A stretch of 64,000 bases of DNA from Lepisosteus oculatus (lineage: Eukaryota; Chordata; Actinopteri; Semionotiformes; Lepisosteidae). The translations under genes were made by a program, and so were the position numbers. The notes under the pieces were generated by a model. It had not been told where the DNA came from. It worked only from the letters and a program-made list of their open reading frames with translations, and ran no database searches. This document shows, piece by piece, positions 44,500 through 55,813 of the stretch. Each line of letters starts with the position of its first letter. The stretch's first letter is position 1. Location of the stretch: NCBI RefSeq assembly GCF_040954835.1, contig NW_027168394.1, positions 112,501 through 176,500 of the forward strand, in the 5' to 3' direction.

Positions 44500-47100
44500 A
44501 TACCGCAGCGTACCCCGCTTGTTTTGAATGGCTGCATATGTATATAGACTCTATATATACATTTGGTGCATGCCACAATTTTGGATGGTGGTGGAGGAAT
44601 AGGGATTTTCTCAACACAGCAGGGACTCCAGTTAAGAATGCTGGGTTTATCTCTGAACTGTTAGAAGCTTTGCAGCTACTGACTGAAGTAGCTGTGGTAA
44701 TGTGTAAATCACATAATAAAGAAATGTTTCCAGTAACTCGAGGGAACAACTTTGCAGATGCAACTGTCAGGTGAGCAATACTTGTAGAACAGTAGTCTGA
44801 GACCTCTGTGAAGCAGAGAAATGGACATGGTTAGAAAAGATTGTGGGGCTGCATGATGATGGGGTGTGGAGCTGACAGCACACCAGACGCCCTGCATGCC
44901 CTCACAGCCTAATGCCCTTTATAGCCCGACAAATGCACTCTGTTGGACACCCAGGTGGGAGTCAAATGGTGTGCCGGTTACCCAAAACTGGGTGAGAACC
45001 GGGTTTGAAGCCGTAACCACTTATGTGGTATCTGGATGTAATGTTTATCAAAGGAACTCAACTACAGTTCAGGTGCGGGTGCAACAGCTCAAAAGGCCTG
45101 CTACTGAGGAACCTTTCAAACCTGGGAAATTGAAAATTGTAAAGGGAAACCTGGGCTCTTATAATCTGTTTTCCTGGTGGGTTGCTGCCACTGCCTCTGT
45201 GTCTATCACTTGATAACAGAGATAAGCCCTCGGTGGGCACTGCCCTGCCCCTTGTATTATGATCAAGGAACACACTTCACAGGGAAGGTGTGTCAGGCTG
45301 TGGCTGCATTGTTCGGAGTGAGATGGACTGAGATCACCCTCAGTCTGCTGGAACAGTGGAATGAAGGAACAGATCTCTGAAAGATCGACTAGACATCAGA
45401 CTGAAGGAACGCCATGGGATGCGGGCTGGATCAAACAGAACTGTGTAACAGCCTGTTTGATATCATCACGGGCCAATCAATGAAACTTCCGGGAGGGATG
45501 AATTTAGCTGGAGGAATGGATTGTTGAATTTGCTAATTCTCTATTGTAGTATTGTAGGTTGCTAGGACTTAGCAAAGCACATCTATGATGAAGAAAAATA
45601 TATATCATAATTATAATCCAGATGATTGGGGCATTGGTACATGGCTACAGTCTGTGCTAGGAACATGGAGAGGGTCTCTGGTTCAATACATATTTGTGGG
45701 TCTGGTATTATTCGTTATGATCATATCGTTAATATCCTGTTTGAAAAACATGTGGACTAAAGCTGCTGCTTCTGTGCTAATTGTACACCCTGAAGGGATC
45801 ATGAAGGTCAAAAAATGATTTCATGGGAAAGGTTCTCTTATCTAGTGGCAGAACCTGATGGGTAGAACAATATAGCTTTAAGGGGGGTTACCCTTGGGAG
45901 TGATTCCCCTAGATGCAAATGATTATTGTGGTTTGTTTGCTCATAATAAGATGTTTTGCAGGAACGGAACAAAGAGAAATTTTACAACTTCAGCTAGAAT
46001 TGTTCTGCAAAACGTCACAGCTGAGGCAGGGGAACAATGTGTAGATTTTTCTAAGAGTTATTACCCAGTTGTTGACCAATCTGTTGACCAATGTTGACCA
46101 AAAAAGCCTAAGATTATACTGGGCTCCAGCCCACAGGGATTTACCTGTGCTGTAAGAACTAATGAGTGAATAAGGAGACTGGATTCTGGTGAAAGACTTC
46201 AGGAAAAAGAAATGGTGTTCACTCAGGTGGAGGGGGCTGTACCAGGTGCTGCTGACCACTGCCACTGCTGTGAAGGTCACAGAAATGGTGCCCTGGATTC
46301 ATGCTTCCCACTGTAAAAAGGTCACAAACGAACTGAGCAAAGCGCAGGAGTGATGTCTCCACAAGGACAGATGGGGATAACCTGCGTGGGACTGATGTGC
46401 ACAGCCTTTTTCCTTTTTATGTAGAAGCCTGTCACCACCCCAAAAGAGGAAGAATCTAAACACGAAGCCTCTTTGTATACAAACTGGCTGAATGAAACTG
46501 ATAATGAGGGGGATATGAGTAATTTGTGGTATAAATTTATAAATCATACTGTAAAGTTAAAGAAATTTAATGCATCTTGTTATATATGTGCTTTAATGCC
46601 TCATTCTACAGCCTCACCCATGCGACTTTTTATGAAATGTACTCTTTTATTAATATCACGTTAGAAGGCTTAGACGCTATCAAACAAGAATTAAGGGGAG
46701 TTAGATTAATGGTACTTCAGAACAGGTTCGTGCTGGACCTTCAAAATGCAGCATCTGGAGGAGTCTATGCTTTAGTAGGAGACTCCTGTTGTACATATAT
46801 TCCAGCTAATGACGATGATTACGGAAATATTACGCTCGCTATTCAGCATTTGAAAGAACTAAAAGACAAGGTGAATAAAGAGAGAGGCATAAAAGATACA
46901 CTGGCTTTTCTCTCCTGGTTAGAATCACTGTTTGGGCCAGGGGGAATGTTTTTCTTTTAAGTTACTAACACCGATTATAGGGGCTGTGATACTTGTCTTC
47001 CTGTTTTTATGTTGCTGTATGACATGTATTATTCCAATGCTTCGAAATATGGAAATATGGTACCTAGGGGGATAAACTGTTCATCCTTCCAGTCTGGAGA
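44500..47100 (+). mobile_element. Class I-like endogenous retrovirus fossil
   Basis: Pieces in retroviral order on the plus strand: the C-terminal part of RNase H (44590-44770, with VTRGNNFADATVR), integrase core (45225-45380, with YDQGTHFTG), and envelope. The envelope transmembrane part at 46.65-46.96 kb has the LQNRFVLDL block (46720) followed by GDSCCTYIP, the layout of the immunosuppressive-type region in gamma- and epsilon-like retroviruses of fish, then a membrane anchor near 46.97-47.02 kb. A second hydrophobic envelope-like stretch is at 45585-45818. Gag, most of pol and LTRs were not found. Heavily broken, old. Confidence 0.75.
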
Positions 47101-48840
47101 ATTGGCAGCTGTCTGACGTCAGTAAGTGATCCTTAAAAAATTAATAGTTCCATGACAGTGTGCATCACCAGAAAATCAATTTCAATGCATTAAAACTCTT
47201 GTTATCCTTCTGATCATTGAAGTGTCATTGCCCCAGCACTGTATACTCTTACTTTTGACGCCTGTCTGAAGTTGGATCCATTTCTAAGAATGGTGACTCA
47301 CATATCCTCATGCTCAACTTTGGCTCAACCACACAAACTATGAAGTTAATCATCTGCTTTTGCTCCAAGATTTGTGTTACTAGGCTCTCTCCTGGGGATC
47401 CTCGTGTTCAAACATTGCCCTTATTGTGGATGATCCATGACAGAATTCAGGGAATTCAGAATTCTGATACCTCAGCTCAGATTCTGACTGGGCAGACTGT
47501 CATTGCCTGGTGTGAATGTGTGCATATCTGTTTTTGTGCATGTTCTGTGGCCTGTTGTACAGTACATCACAAATGAAAGGGAAATGGAAAACTAAAATAA
47601 GACTCAAGTGTTTTATCTTTCATTAACAGTGTTTCATTAGTATCTATGCTAGATCCTGTCATCCACTGCTTACCACGACAGGCTCTAGCACGGGATAGCA
47701 GCTAATACATTTAACAATCTCACTGCACAATGTTGTATATTCAAGGGCTGATCTTCTGTACTTTTTCTTTCACTTTTCATTTCCTGGAAACTCAGTCCTG
47801 CCAGGAATAATCTGAGAACATAATCAATCTGAGTGAAATTCTAAGCAGAGGAAGATTGTTTTACAGAGTCAACAAGGTCTAATTCAAGGTCATCAGCACT
47901 AACAAGATTCTCTCTGGAGACAGGCGATAAGAAAATTGAAAGTGTGTATTGTTACACAACAGCAGAGACTATGAGTTATGCTATCATGAGAGTGGTGATG
48001 GATTTTTTTCATTGCTTAGTTTTGCAGGTTCTGTACATTTGAACATTCAAAGTGACTAAAGTAAAGGAGTTTTCCCTTTTTACCACATAATTCCCAAAGA
48101 TCAACACTAATAGAAAGCCTAATTCCAGCCAAGATTCAATTACTGTCTCTCAGGCATCCCAGCAGTGGATTTCATGACTTCAGACAGCCATCTTTATCAG
48201 TGGAGAACTCAATGCTCTGAGGTTTACTGGCAGAGTCTCACACTGGGTAATATGTTGGTAAATAATGTCCTATGGAATTCTACTATTGATAAATTCTACT
48301 ATGGAACTGCGATGTGTCCTGAAAAAATCTTCTATGATAGTGGTACAGTCCATCACACCCCACCTACAGCCTTTAAAAGAGAAAAAAAAAACTGACAACA
48401 ACAAAGTAAGTCTGGTGTAATCAACTAGGTCTTGCAAACATACTTAACCTCTTCCAGCTACCAACATTACAAATGCTGTTTACACATTAGATGGTTATTT
48501 TTTGGCTTCTGATATTATGGTGGAAAAAGAGCCCTGGAATCTTTGTAGAAGGACAAAAGACGGAAAGAACAGGCAGTGTAACCATGGCGAAGAGAAGGGA
48601 AATATTGGAGAGAGCTTTTTTCATACACTTTTTATCATTGTTTTTCCAGCCCAACAATGATCAACAAATATGGGCAGGCGTCCTGTGCCAAATCCAATCT
48701 ACCTTTCTTCCAAGCATACAGGAATGTCAGTGAATTAAATATTGACATATGAAAATACCCAAAAATATGCAATCACACATATGCAGTTTGAGCAAACATA
48801 AGACAATACCCAAGTACCACAAACTACCAGGCATCATAAG
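47100..48840. other. No recognisable gene
   Basis: Between the retroviral envelope remnant and the foldback element I see no RNA gene, no known transposon motif and no convincing LTR edge. Open frames of up to 88 codons show no family resemblance. Part of it may be retroviral 3' sequence, but I cannot support this. Confidence 0.4.
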
Positions 48841-48849
48841 CAGTTCAGG

Positions 48850-49012
48850 TGGGGAGCTGTGTCAGCATGCGTAGGCTGCAAAGGAACAAGTAATAGGTCT
48901 ATTCCATGCTTAAAAGAGAAGAAAGAAAACACAACATTTCAGCCGTGGAGCCCTCACACCTAAAGAAGGCTCCACGGCCGAAACGTTGTGTTTTCTTTCT
49001 TCTCTTTTCATC
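48850..49012. repeat. Foldback element with 41-bp near-perfect inverted repeats
   Basis: Left arm 48912-48952 and right arm 48968-49008 are reverse complements with only two mismatches, both of the CG/CA type, separated by 15 bases. Upstream is the family lead GTCAGCATGCGTAGGCTGC. It would form a stable hairpin in RNA or single-stranded DNA. Relatives: 8381, 9350, 10300. Confidence 0.8.
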
Positions 49013-50050
49013 TAGTGTCATTAGCCAGTTCCTGTCAAAATAAAATAGAAAAGGATAACATTCTAGAGAGAGTTTGAAATACCAAGGTACAATTTAAACC
49101 ATATTTCTTCCACTACAACCACAATATTTTGGAGAGATCGCTGAGCCTAACTGTTCTGGCATGTCCGTTAGCCTCCGTCCTGCTTCAGCAATGAATGCAA
49201 CGGGGCACATTCTGAGGGAGATGCGGTCAATCAGGTTGCAGGAAAACCATGCTATGCTTTTTTTTGAGATCTGAAAAGGACAGAGGGGCCATGTATATGT
49301 GTGCAGCTGGATATGTTATTGCAGGTGGCGTAGCAAATTCTGCTGAAGCCCCACTGCCTGGTGTGGACGGTAGCTGTGCATGTTGCAGCAGAATTGTGCA
49401 TGTGAGATCAAGGGGGCATGTCATGTGTTTGAGCACTTCACTCCCTTCCGGAAGCACGTGATTCCCTGAGTCCAAAAAATTTGTAAGTTCTTTGGATGAC
49501 CTGTGGACCGATCTTTCACGATGAAGAATTCCTTAAGAAGAATAGATCTCGGCCCACCATCCCAATGCCTCCATCTGAAAACAGCAACCTCCCACTGCCC
49601 TTAGTCTGCAAGGCAGTCCTTTCAAGTGCGATGATGACGCCGGGACCTTCGTTGCCTATTGTACGAGCTGAACTTTTGTGCTCATCAATTCAAGGCTCTT
49701 TCCATCAACTCATCTTGTCTTTTGACGCTTCATGTTTTGTACTCCTTTGACTATCGGCATATCGGGTGACTGCAAACACTGAAGTTCTTGCTTACGGAGT
49801 GTGGAACAGTGTTTTCAAGTGATCGCTGTTCTGTCATGTTGACGCCGAGTGAATCTTTCTTTGGCAACATGGGCAGGCTGACAGCAGCGCGAGCTAAAGT
49901 AATGGCAAATTTCTTGACTTATTTCTGAATGTGAATGTTCTTTAGAAAAGGGATGCGGCGTTGCTTCTCCCCCGTGTAAAGGTCACGCATTCCAGACGTG
50001 GTTATGAGCGAACAGTTGCCGCAAGTGTTTGAAAAGAGCAAGAGAGGAAG
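49012..50050. other. No recognisable gene
   Basis: A stretch with a phrase CACTGCCC-TTAGTCTGCAAGGCAGT near 49590 that recurs around 50690, suggesting a small local duplication on either side of the Met and Ala tRNA genes. Nothing else identified. Confidence 0.4.
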
Positions 50051-50056
50051 CAGCCC

Positions 50057-50129
50057 TGCCCCGTGTGAGGATCAAACTCAGGACCTTCAGACAATGAGAC
50101 TGACGCGCTACCAACTACGCCAACGAGGC
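50057..50129 (-). tRNA. tRNA-Met(CAT), elongator type
   Basis: 73 bases. Acceptor GCCTCGT/ACGGGGC, discriminator A, D arm TGGCGTAGTTGGTAGCGC, anticodon stem TCAGT with loop CTCATTG, T stem CTGAG/CCTCA region with loop TTTGATC. The body is elongator Met rather than initiator. Loop bases after the anticodon are TG instead of AA, so the normally conserved purine at position 37 is T. TTTT terminator at about 50033. Confidence 0.8.
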
Positions 50130-50543
50130 CAGCTGCAGTACACAGCTGGAAAGTTTGCCTCATATGGATTTCAGTCGCCCGTTCCCTAATCTTTAGACGC
50201 CCTCTGCTGGATGTTGCATTTGCCTTTTGATCTCACCGATACTTTTTTGGTCTGTTTCTGTTGCGAGTCCGTTTTTCAGATCTCACCTAGCACAAGTCTC
50301 TCTGGCTGAAGTGGCCTCTCTGCTTCAGCATCGTGCCCTCACTCAGCCATTAAAAACGTCACTCGGACTTCTGACATGCTGACATGAAATGTCAAGAGAG
50401 AGTGGCGGAGACGCTTAAGGCAGAGAGAAGATGAAGAGGGGGCGTGGCTGCAAAATGATTGACAGCTGCATGACGCTCTCCATGCAAGGCGTGACCACAG
50501 GCTAAAGGACACCTTTCGGCACATCAAGCTCTAAGCACACACC

Positions 50544-50616
50544 TGGAGGACGTGGGAAATGATCCCGTTATCTCTCGCATGCAAAGCGAGCGCTGTACCA
50601 TGCAAGCTAACCCCCC
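50544..50616 (-). tRNA. tRNA-Ala(TGC), weakened
   Basis: 73 bases, anticodon arm CTCGC TTTGCAT GCGAG perfect, anticodon TGC. Acceptor GGGGGGT/GTCCTCC pairs with three wobbles; because G3-T70 is the third pair and the usual Ala G3-U70 identity pair is thereby present, charging with Ala is plausible. The T stem (ACGGG/CCCAC) has two clashes and the D arm is TTAGCTTGCATGG. No near T run. Confidence 0.75.
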
Positions 50617-50815
50617 TCGCTGGGGTTATGCCTCGGTGTCACCTAGTGCCGCTTGTTCCCCTCTTACCGGGTGCAGTTCACTGCCCTTCGTCTGCAAGGC
50701 AGTCGTGTAATTGCAGCTTTCTTGACTTATTGATGAAGGTCTGACTGGACGAGCGAATGACGCCTCTCCCCCGTCCTCAAGCTCGCTGACAGAATAAAAT
50801 GGAAAGTGCTGCCGT

Positions 50816-50887
50816 GGCTCATTGGTTTAGGGATATGAGTCTCGCTTAGGGTGCGGGAGGTCCTGGGTTCAACTCCTGGATGAGCCC
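50816..50887 (+). tRNA. tRNA-Pro(AGG)
   Basis: 72 bases. Acceptor GGCTCAT/ATGAGCC, discriminator C, D arm TGGTTTAGGGATATGA, anticodon stem CTCGC/GCGGG, loop TTAGGGT (AGG), T arm CTGGG TTCAACT CCTGG. T5 terminator at about 50899. All key tRNA-Pro features are present. Confidence 0.9.
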
Positions 50888-51339
50888 TTGTGTGTTCTTT
50901 TTGTCCTCGTCCACAAGACTGGGAACTGCATGGGCGAATGTGAAGAAGATCCTTCTCGAACGTCCAAAACGTGCGAGAAGAAGGGGCGCTTGTTTCCAGC
51001 CAAAACTTCTCGCGTGTGAGACGAGCTGACCATCGCTGCAGGAGGTGGGAGGGTCACTCTGGTAGACAGAGCTGACCTTCGGCAATAGGATTTATACTCT
51101 CCAAGATGATATTTGCACTTTCTGGAGAGGCGATTTTCTCCACTTCAGTAGCCAGATTTCGTCGATTGCGTGGAGAGGGCTGTAGAATGTGGCAGCGCCT
51201 TTCCTGCTCCGTCCATGACAGGCGTGCTGGTCTCTGGAGAGAGAGCACGGTCCATCAGCGCACTCCAATAAAGGCACTGGAAGCAGCTGAATCGCAATGG
51301 CGAAGCTCAACGCTGGGCCGCTGGGCATATCTTACCACC

Positions 51340-51412
51340 GTTTCCGTAGTGTAGTGGTTATCACGTTTGCCTCACACGCGAAAGGTCCCCGGTTCGAAAC
51401 CGGGCGGAAACA
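51340..51412 (+). tRNA. tRNA-Val(CAC)
   Basis: 73 bases, almost identical to the vertebrate consensus: acceptor GTTTCCG/CGGAAAC, D arm TAGTGTAGTGGTTATCAC, anticodon arm TTTGC CTCACAC GCGAA (CAC), T arm CCCGG TTCGAAA CCGGG, TTTT at about 51418. The cleanest tRNA gene in the window. Confidence 0.95.
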
Positions 51413-52310
51413 GACTTATTTTGTCGCCACGCACAAAAGGGGATTGGGGATTCGCCTAGCGCTGTGATCGAACAGACCCACTCACCCCTTAGTGTGGCGG
51501 GATCTGCACAGTGCATGTCGCAGCGCATCCTGCTTTCACTTCAATCCGCGTCCTGATGTACCCCGGTCTCCCGCGTGACAGGTGGGGACAGGTGACAGGT
51601 CCTATACTAACGAGGAAGACATCGCTCTCTCCGACCCCCGGCATTGTGTCCCGACCCACCGTGCTGGAAGCCGACGGGTGCTGTGATTCCTTTAAGGAGC
51701 AGAAATGACAACCGAGGAGCCGAGAGATCATTTCAGCATTTCGCGTCTGAACGGAAAACACAAACGACCAACTCGGAATGACTTGCCTTTGACGCTTTTC
51801 AAAGCGTTCTTTGTGCACGACGACTGCGCCGCCTAGCAGATACAAATGGGTTGTACAACTTTGAACTAGCAAATGGAAGAGGGCTAAGCCCCCTCTCTTT
51901 TAGCCCAGGTTCAATCTGTCTCCCAGAATCACCAGGGCGCACACACACACACCCGTGCCGTTGAAGTGCTCTGCTTCATTTCTAAGGGCAACTCAACATT
52001 CACTCCTACCCCGAGTGCAGAAAAGACAGTGTCTGCAGCAACAGCAGCTCAGGTCTCTGCACAGGAGCTAAGCTGCCCCCATCTCCTCTGCTCTGCGGCT
52101 CCTGCGGAGTGGAGTCCTGCCTGGAGCTGTGTTTGCAGGCGGCGGCTCCCCGCGCCCTGTCTGTGCGTCGTGAAATTAATTAATAACGTTAATAAATTTA
52201 TAAAGTTAATTTATAAATTTATAAAGTTAATAAAGTTATAAATTAGAAATTAATAACGATATAATTATATTCATGTACCGCAACACAAGAATAGTACACG
52301 CTGTACATTG
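51413..52310. other. No gene; AT-rich low-complexity end
   Basis: No RNA or protein gene recognised. A short CA repeat is at 51938-51952 and a low-complexity block of TTAATAAA/TTTATAAAG units at 52170-52265. Confidence 0.5.
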
Positions 52311-52940
52311 TCTGTCGATAATGTTTCTGTAGTGCTTTTTCAGCACTCAGCACGTGACTGTGCTGGTGGTGCTGTGGGTTAGGTTCCTGACTTCCATATC
52401 ACACGGTCTATGATTGAATCCCATTGAACTATGACTTTATTTTTTAACAAACATTTCTTTGAAAAAATGAAACGTTTCCCTTGGTCAGAGATTAAATAAA
52501 ACCTCACTTTTTTTGAGCAGAAGGTTTACTGTGACCTGAGAAGGGCCGGCATCCAATCACGGTGGTACACACACACGCTCTCACCTATATGAGCTACACG
52601 GCTACCAAGATGATCTCAGGTGCGCCGAGCTGGTACGGAACATATTGAACTGATCGACGGCGAATTGTCTCTCAGACAGGCTTTTCACCTCTGAGCTCCC
52701 TGACTGACAGTGATCAGCTAGGTAGTGAAACAGTCAGCTGCTTCTAAGCCTTAAACAGCTGCATCTCGGCGCTTCCACGGAGAGATGATTTGAAAGCCGA
52801 ACATCACCCGTTGGGAACACCTTACTATCACTAGTTTAAGAGACTCTTAAGGTCTTGCAGAGGTGCCTGTCTAATAGCATGCACTTTGCAAGCTATAGGT
52901 GTTTAGGCTGAGGCAGAATGCCTGTTAACAAAATGTTTTT
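52310..52940. repeat. Mosaic of copied segments
   Basis: 52.31-52.50 kb copies 12.45-12.63 kb directly, including the tRNA-like phrase GGTGGTGCTGTGGGTTAGG. 52.53-52.94 kb is the inverse of 4.53-4.95 kb. The join near 52505 is sharp. Confidence 0.7.
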
Positions 52941-52983
52941 CTAAAGGTGTGTCCAAGTGGCTGCAAAAGGACAACACTCCTGG

Positions 52984-53057
52984 GGCACCGTGGCTTAGTT
53001 GGTTAAAGCGCCTGTCTAGTAAACAGGAGATCCTGGGTCCGAATCCCAGCGGTGCCT
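52984..53057 (+). tRNA. tRNA-Thr(AGT)
   Basis: 74 bases with a fully Watson-Crick acceptor GGCACCG/CGGTGCC (A-T where 18838 has G-T), anticodon arm CCTGT CTAGTAA ACAGG and T stem CTGGG/CCCAG. As in the other array copies the T loop reads TCCGAAT. There is no run of four T within 30 bases. Confidence 0.88.
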
Positions 53058-53611
53058 TCTTTGTTCTGTCTTCTCGAACAGTACTGGTCATTATGGACAA
53101 CCGCCTACGGCTAGACTTAATTAAATGCAAGTATTCATTTCCTGTCTTTAACGCGACTTGTTTTTCTTAAAATGGATGCAACTTGCAAAACATGAAATAC
53201 AAACCTTGCTAATCAGCGCTAGCGGCTGGCAAAAAAAAAGAAGTCAGCAATGTTTTTTTTCTTTAACCTTAACCCTGCTAATAGAGAAGAGTTAAACGAC
53301 CGAGTCTATGCAGCTTAAACGGTGCGCATGTCGGGTCCTTAGCTGAAAGGGTGGTAAATCACGCTCACCCCAGTCCTTAATCTTTTAAAGAGGATACAAA
53401 ATTGAACCTAGTCGCCACATCACATACATCCTATTCAACGATAAAAAGGTAACATCTATCCTCGTCCAGAGTAAATCTCACGTTGAGGGCATATTTTTTT
53501 CCACTTTACCATGAGTCGGGCTCGGCTGCACAGAGGAGAGAGCAGAGCAATGAGGTCACGGGGACAGGGGAGTCACATGCTGGCGGTTTGAATACGCGGA
53601 AGATCACATCC

Positions 53612-53662
53612 GCACTCCGGACTCTGAATCCTGCCATCCGAGTTAAGATCTCGGCGGAACCT
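53612..53662 (+). pseudogene. tRNA-Gln(CTG) pseudogene, 3' half only
   Basis: Keeps GCACTCCGGACTCTGAATCC through GGCGGAACCT. The 5' half and inserted segment seen in the other four copies are deleted. Confidence 0.7.
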
Positions 53663-54188
53663 GAGGCGCAGTTCCTTCTTAAAACGTAATCTGGTGAGCA
53701 TTTCTAGAATCGTACTTGTATAGATGCAGCCTTTAATGTGTTGCTAGGTTAAAATTGATGACTTCTTGAACTTCAGTAGGCAACTGCCCTCTTGATTTCG
53801 GATTTAATTTCTTTATTACAGGGGCGCTTTTATGAAGACAGAGTCATGTTCAGGTACTTTGCTTGATGGAGGAAGCTCATTTCGGACTCTGTGATCTGCT
53901 CACCTGGAAAGGTCTACTGTACTACTACAAGAGAGAAGTAGAGTCTGGAAGAAGGGACAATTTTATGATGCTTTGGAAGGTAATGCTTTTTTTTCTTTGA
54001 AATCGAAATGAATCAGAATATCAGTGCAAAAGACAAACTCTTGGTTTGGTTTAAAGAGATATGGTTTTAAAACAGACAAAATGTAGAAAACAGGTGTTTC
54101 TCACTTTTGGAAAAGAATGGACCGGGGGTAATATTTTACTAGTTGCAGGGCTGAGATCACTGGGTTACAGTCCTGTAGTGTCACACCA

Positions 54189-54261
54189 GGGACAGTGGCG
54201 CAATGCATAATGCATCTGACTACGGATTAGGAGATTGTAGGTTCGACTCCTACCTGGCTCG
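54189..54261 (+). pseudogene. tRNA-Arg(ACG), decaying copy
   Basis: 73 bases, anticodon ACG. Changes include GGGACAG in the acceptor, GCAATGCATAATGCATC in the D arm and TTAGG in the anticodon stem; T arm GTAGG TTCGACT CCTAC is sound. T4 follows. Confidence 0.7.
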
Positions 54262-54559
54262 GGTCGTTTTAAAACACATCGGGCTATTCCCCAAGTAGCC
54301 TGTGCTACTTACTGCATTGTAATCGTACCCAGTAAGAGATTTCCTTCATATAAATGAACTGCACCTGACAGCTTTAGAATAACACCTGGGCTCAGTACGG
54401 TGCTGAGAGCTCAGCGTTGCTGTTCTAATTAGCACGCACGATTGTTGCTAGTTGAAAACTTTTCCCAATACCCCGCTTCCGCTGGTTTGCAATACAATCG
54501 GCGAAAGCAATTTTTGACAGTCTCGTCAGAGACTGAGCAAGGTGTTTAAAGACAGATTT

Positions 54560-55513
54560 TGTCATGGTGACATCATGGTAGAAAGAAACGAGCTTGTTAC
54601 GTCTCAACAGAAACGCTCTTTATCTCTTTCAGCGTTATGCAGAGAACAGCGTCTGTCGAGATCACTTTTGAGTCAGCGCGAAACGCCGTGTGCTGTCAGT
54701 TTGATTTCATATTGCTCGTAGCGGCGCCCGGCTTTTGTCTGTCAAACGTTAGGTTGCGCTTCTTCATGCTGCATCGTCGGCATGAGTGGAGCTTTTTAAA
54801 CGTCTGTACTTACTGCGCCCCATAAGAAATCGTTTGTCCCCGTTCAAAAGAGATTGTGCGATGTCCTGCAGCGTTTGCAAAGCAAACCTTTGACAGTTTG
54901 AAAAGAGGAATTTATTGTGCTTCCTGTGCGTGCAGTAGTTACAAAGTTGAAGGTCTTTACACGATCTGCTGCAGTTTTCAGTGGGCGAGCTTTGTCAGAT
55001 GGCTTGGAAAAACGCACTGTGTTTCGGCTCGGGAAACATCATGGGCAGTGTCCTGCATGTTTTCTGTGTATAGCTGTCTTTTAACACATACAGAATTCAT
55101 TAGAAATCATTGATTTCTCCAATTAACAAGGGTCCCTTTTGAACCTGCGAGAAGCATTCCTTCAATGTAACAGATTTACTCCGGGAAAAGGCAGCATGAC
55201 ATTGAGAGTAGCTCAAGCTTTCAGCACCCGTATCGGACTGCGTGTATGCAGACACCGCTCAGAATCCCCTGTAAGATTCTCCTTCAATTCCGTTTTGCAG
55301 TGCTTTAGCTCTTTCAAAAGGCTTCGCTTTGCTAGTCATAATCCAAGGCTCATGACAGCATTTGAAACCAATTGCCACTGCGTTGGCCAGGAATCGAACC
55401 CAGGTCAACTGCTTGGAAGGCAGCTATGCTCAACACTATACCACCAATGCACGCCCACAGGTGCCCTGCAGGACACCACCAGAGAATGCTCACGATTTCG
55501 GAAGCTGTCTCCG
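54560..55513 (+). repeat. Segmental repeat A, copy 4 (longest)
   Basis: Includes the sequence shared with 1-690, 6.77-7.18 and 36.9-37.5 kb and ends with the Gly(TCC) gene flank. It is joined at 55514 to a 105-base LTR fragment of element A type. Confidence 0.75.
55379..55450 (-). tRNA. tRNA-Gly(TCC)
   Basis: 72 bases. Acceptor GCATTGG/CCAACGC with one A-C clash, A box TGGTATAGTGTTGAGC, anticodon arm CTGCC TTCCAAG CAG with anticodon TCC, T arm CTGGG TTCGATT CCTGG, discriminator A. Probably active or recently so. Parent or sister of the deleted copy at 56-115. Confidence 0.85.
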
Positions 55514-55618
55514 GGACGTGCTGATTCCACACATCCTGAATAAATCATGATATTGTTAGTTGCTGTAGCTAGACGTTCAAATGAGTTTCATGGCCAGATG
55601 GACTGTTTCCTCCAGCGA
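55514..55618 (+). repeat. LTR fragment of element A type
   Basis: Matches 28595-28696 (GATTCCACACATCCTG to TTTCCTCCAGCG) almost without change. It stops exactly at the 3' end of LINE copy 2. Confidence 0.7.
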
Positions 55619-55813
55619 TTTCGATTTTTAAGAACTTTTATTTCCTTTTCACAATAAAATACAGGGCATCACAAATGCTTTACATTAATATACATACTTA
55701 AAACAGTATATATGATCACATCTTATTACATTTTGACACGGTACGAGTTACATAGCAACAATTTCTTTTTTCTGAAGCAAATCACATTCTTTACTTAAAC
55801 ATGATAGTGTTTT

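Larger units (their letters stand above)
52946..54440. repeat. tRNA array unit, copy 6 (5' part)
   Basis: Begins at GTGTGTCCAAGTGGCTGC just before Thr and runs colinear with 18.80-20.34 kb through Arg, then jumps to segmental repeat A near 54.44 kb. Ser(GCT) is not included. A deletion of roughly 40 bases removes the 5' half of the Gln pseudogene. Confidence 0.85.

Noticed and set aside
47100-48840. 3' LTR of the class I-like retrovirus fossil
   Set aside because: No paired LTR, purine tract or TG...CA edges could be identified.
55139-55543. 134-codon open frame next to Gly(TCC)
   Set aside because: It crosses the tRNA gene and an LTR fragment join; not a plausible gene.
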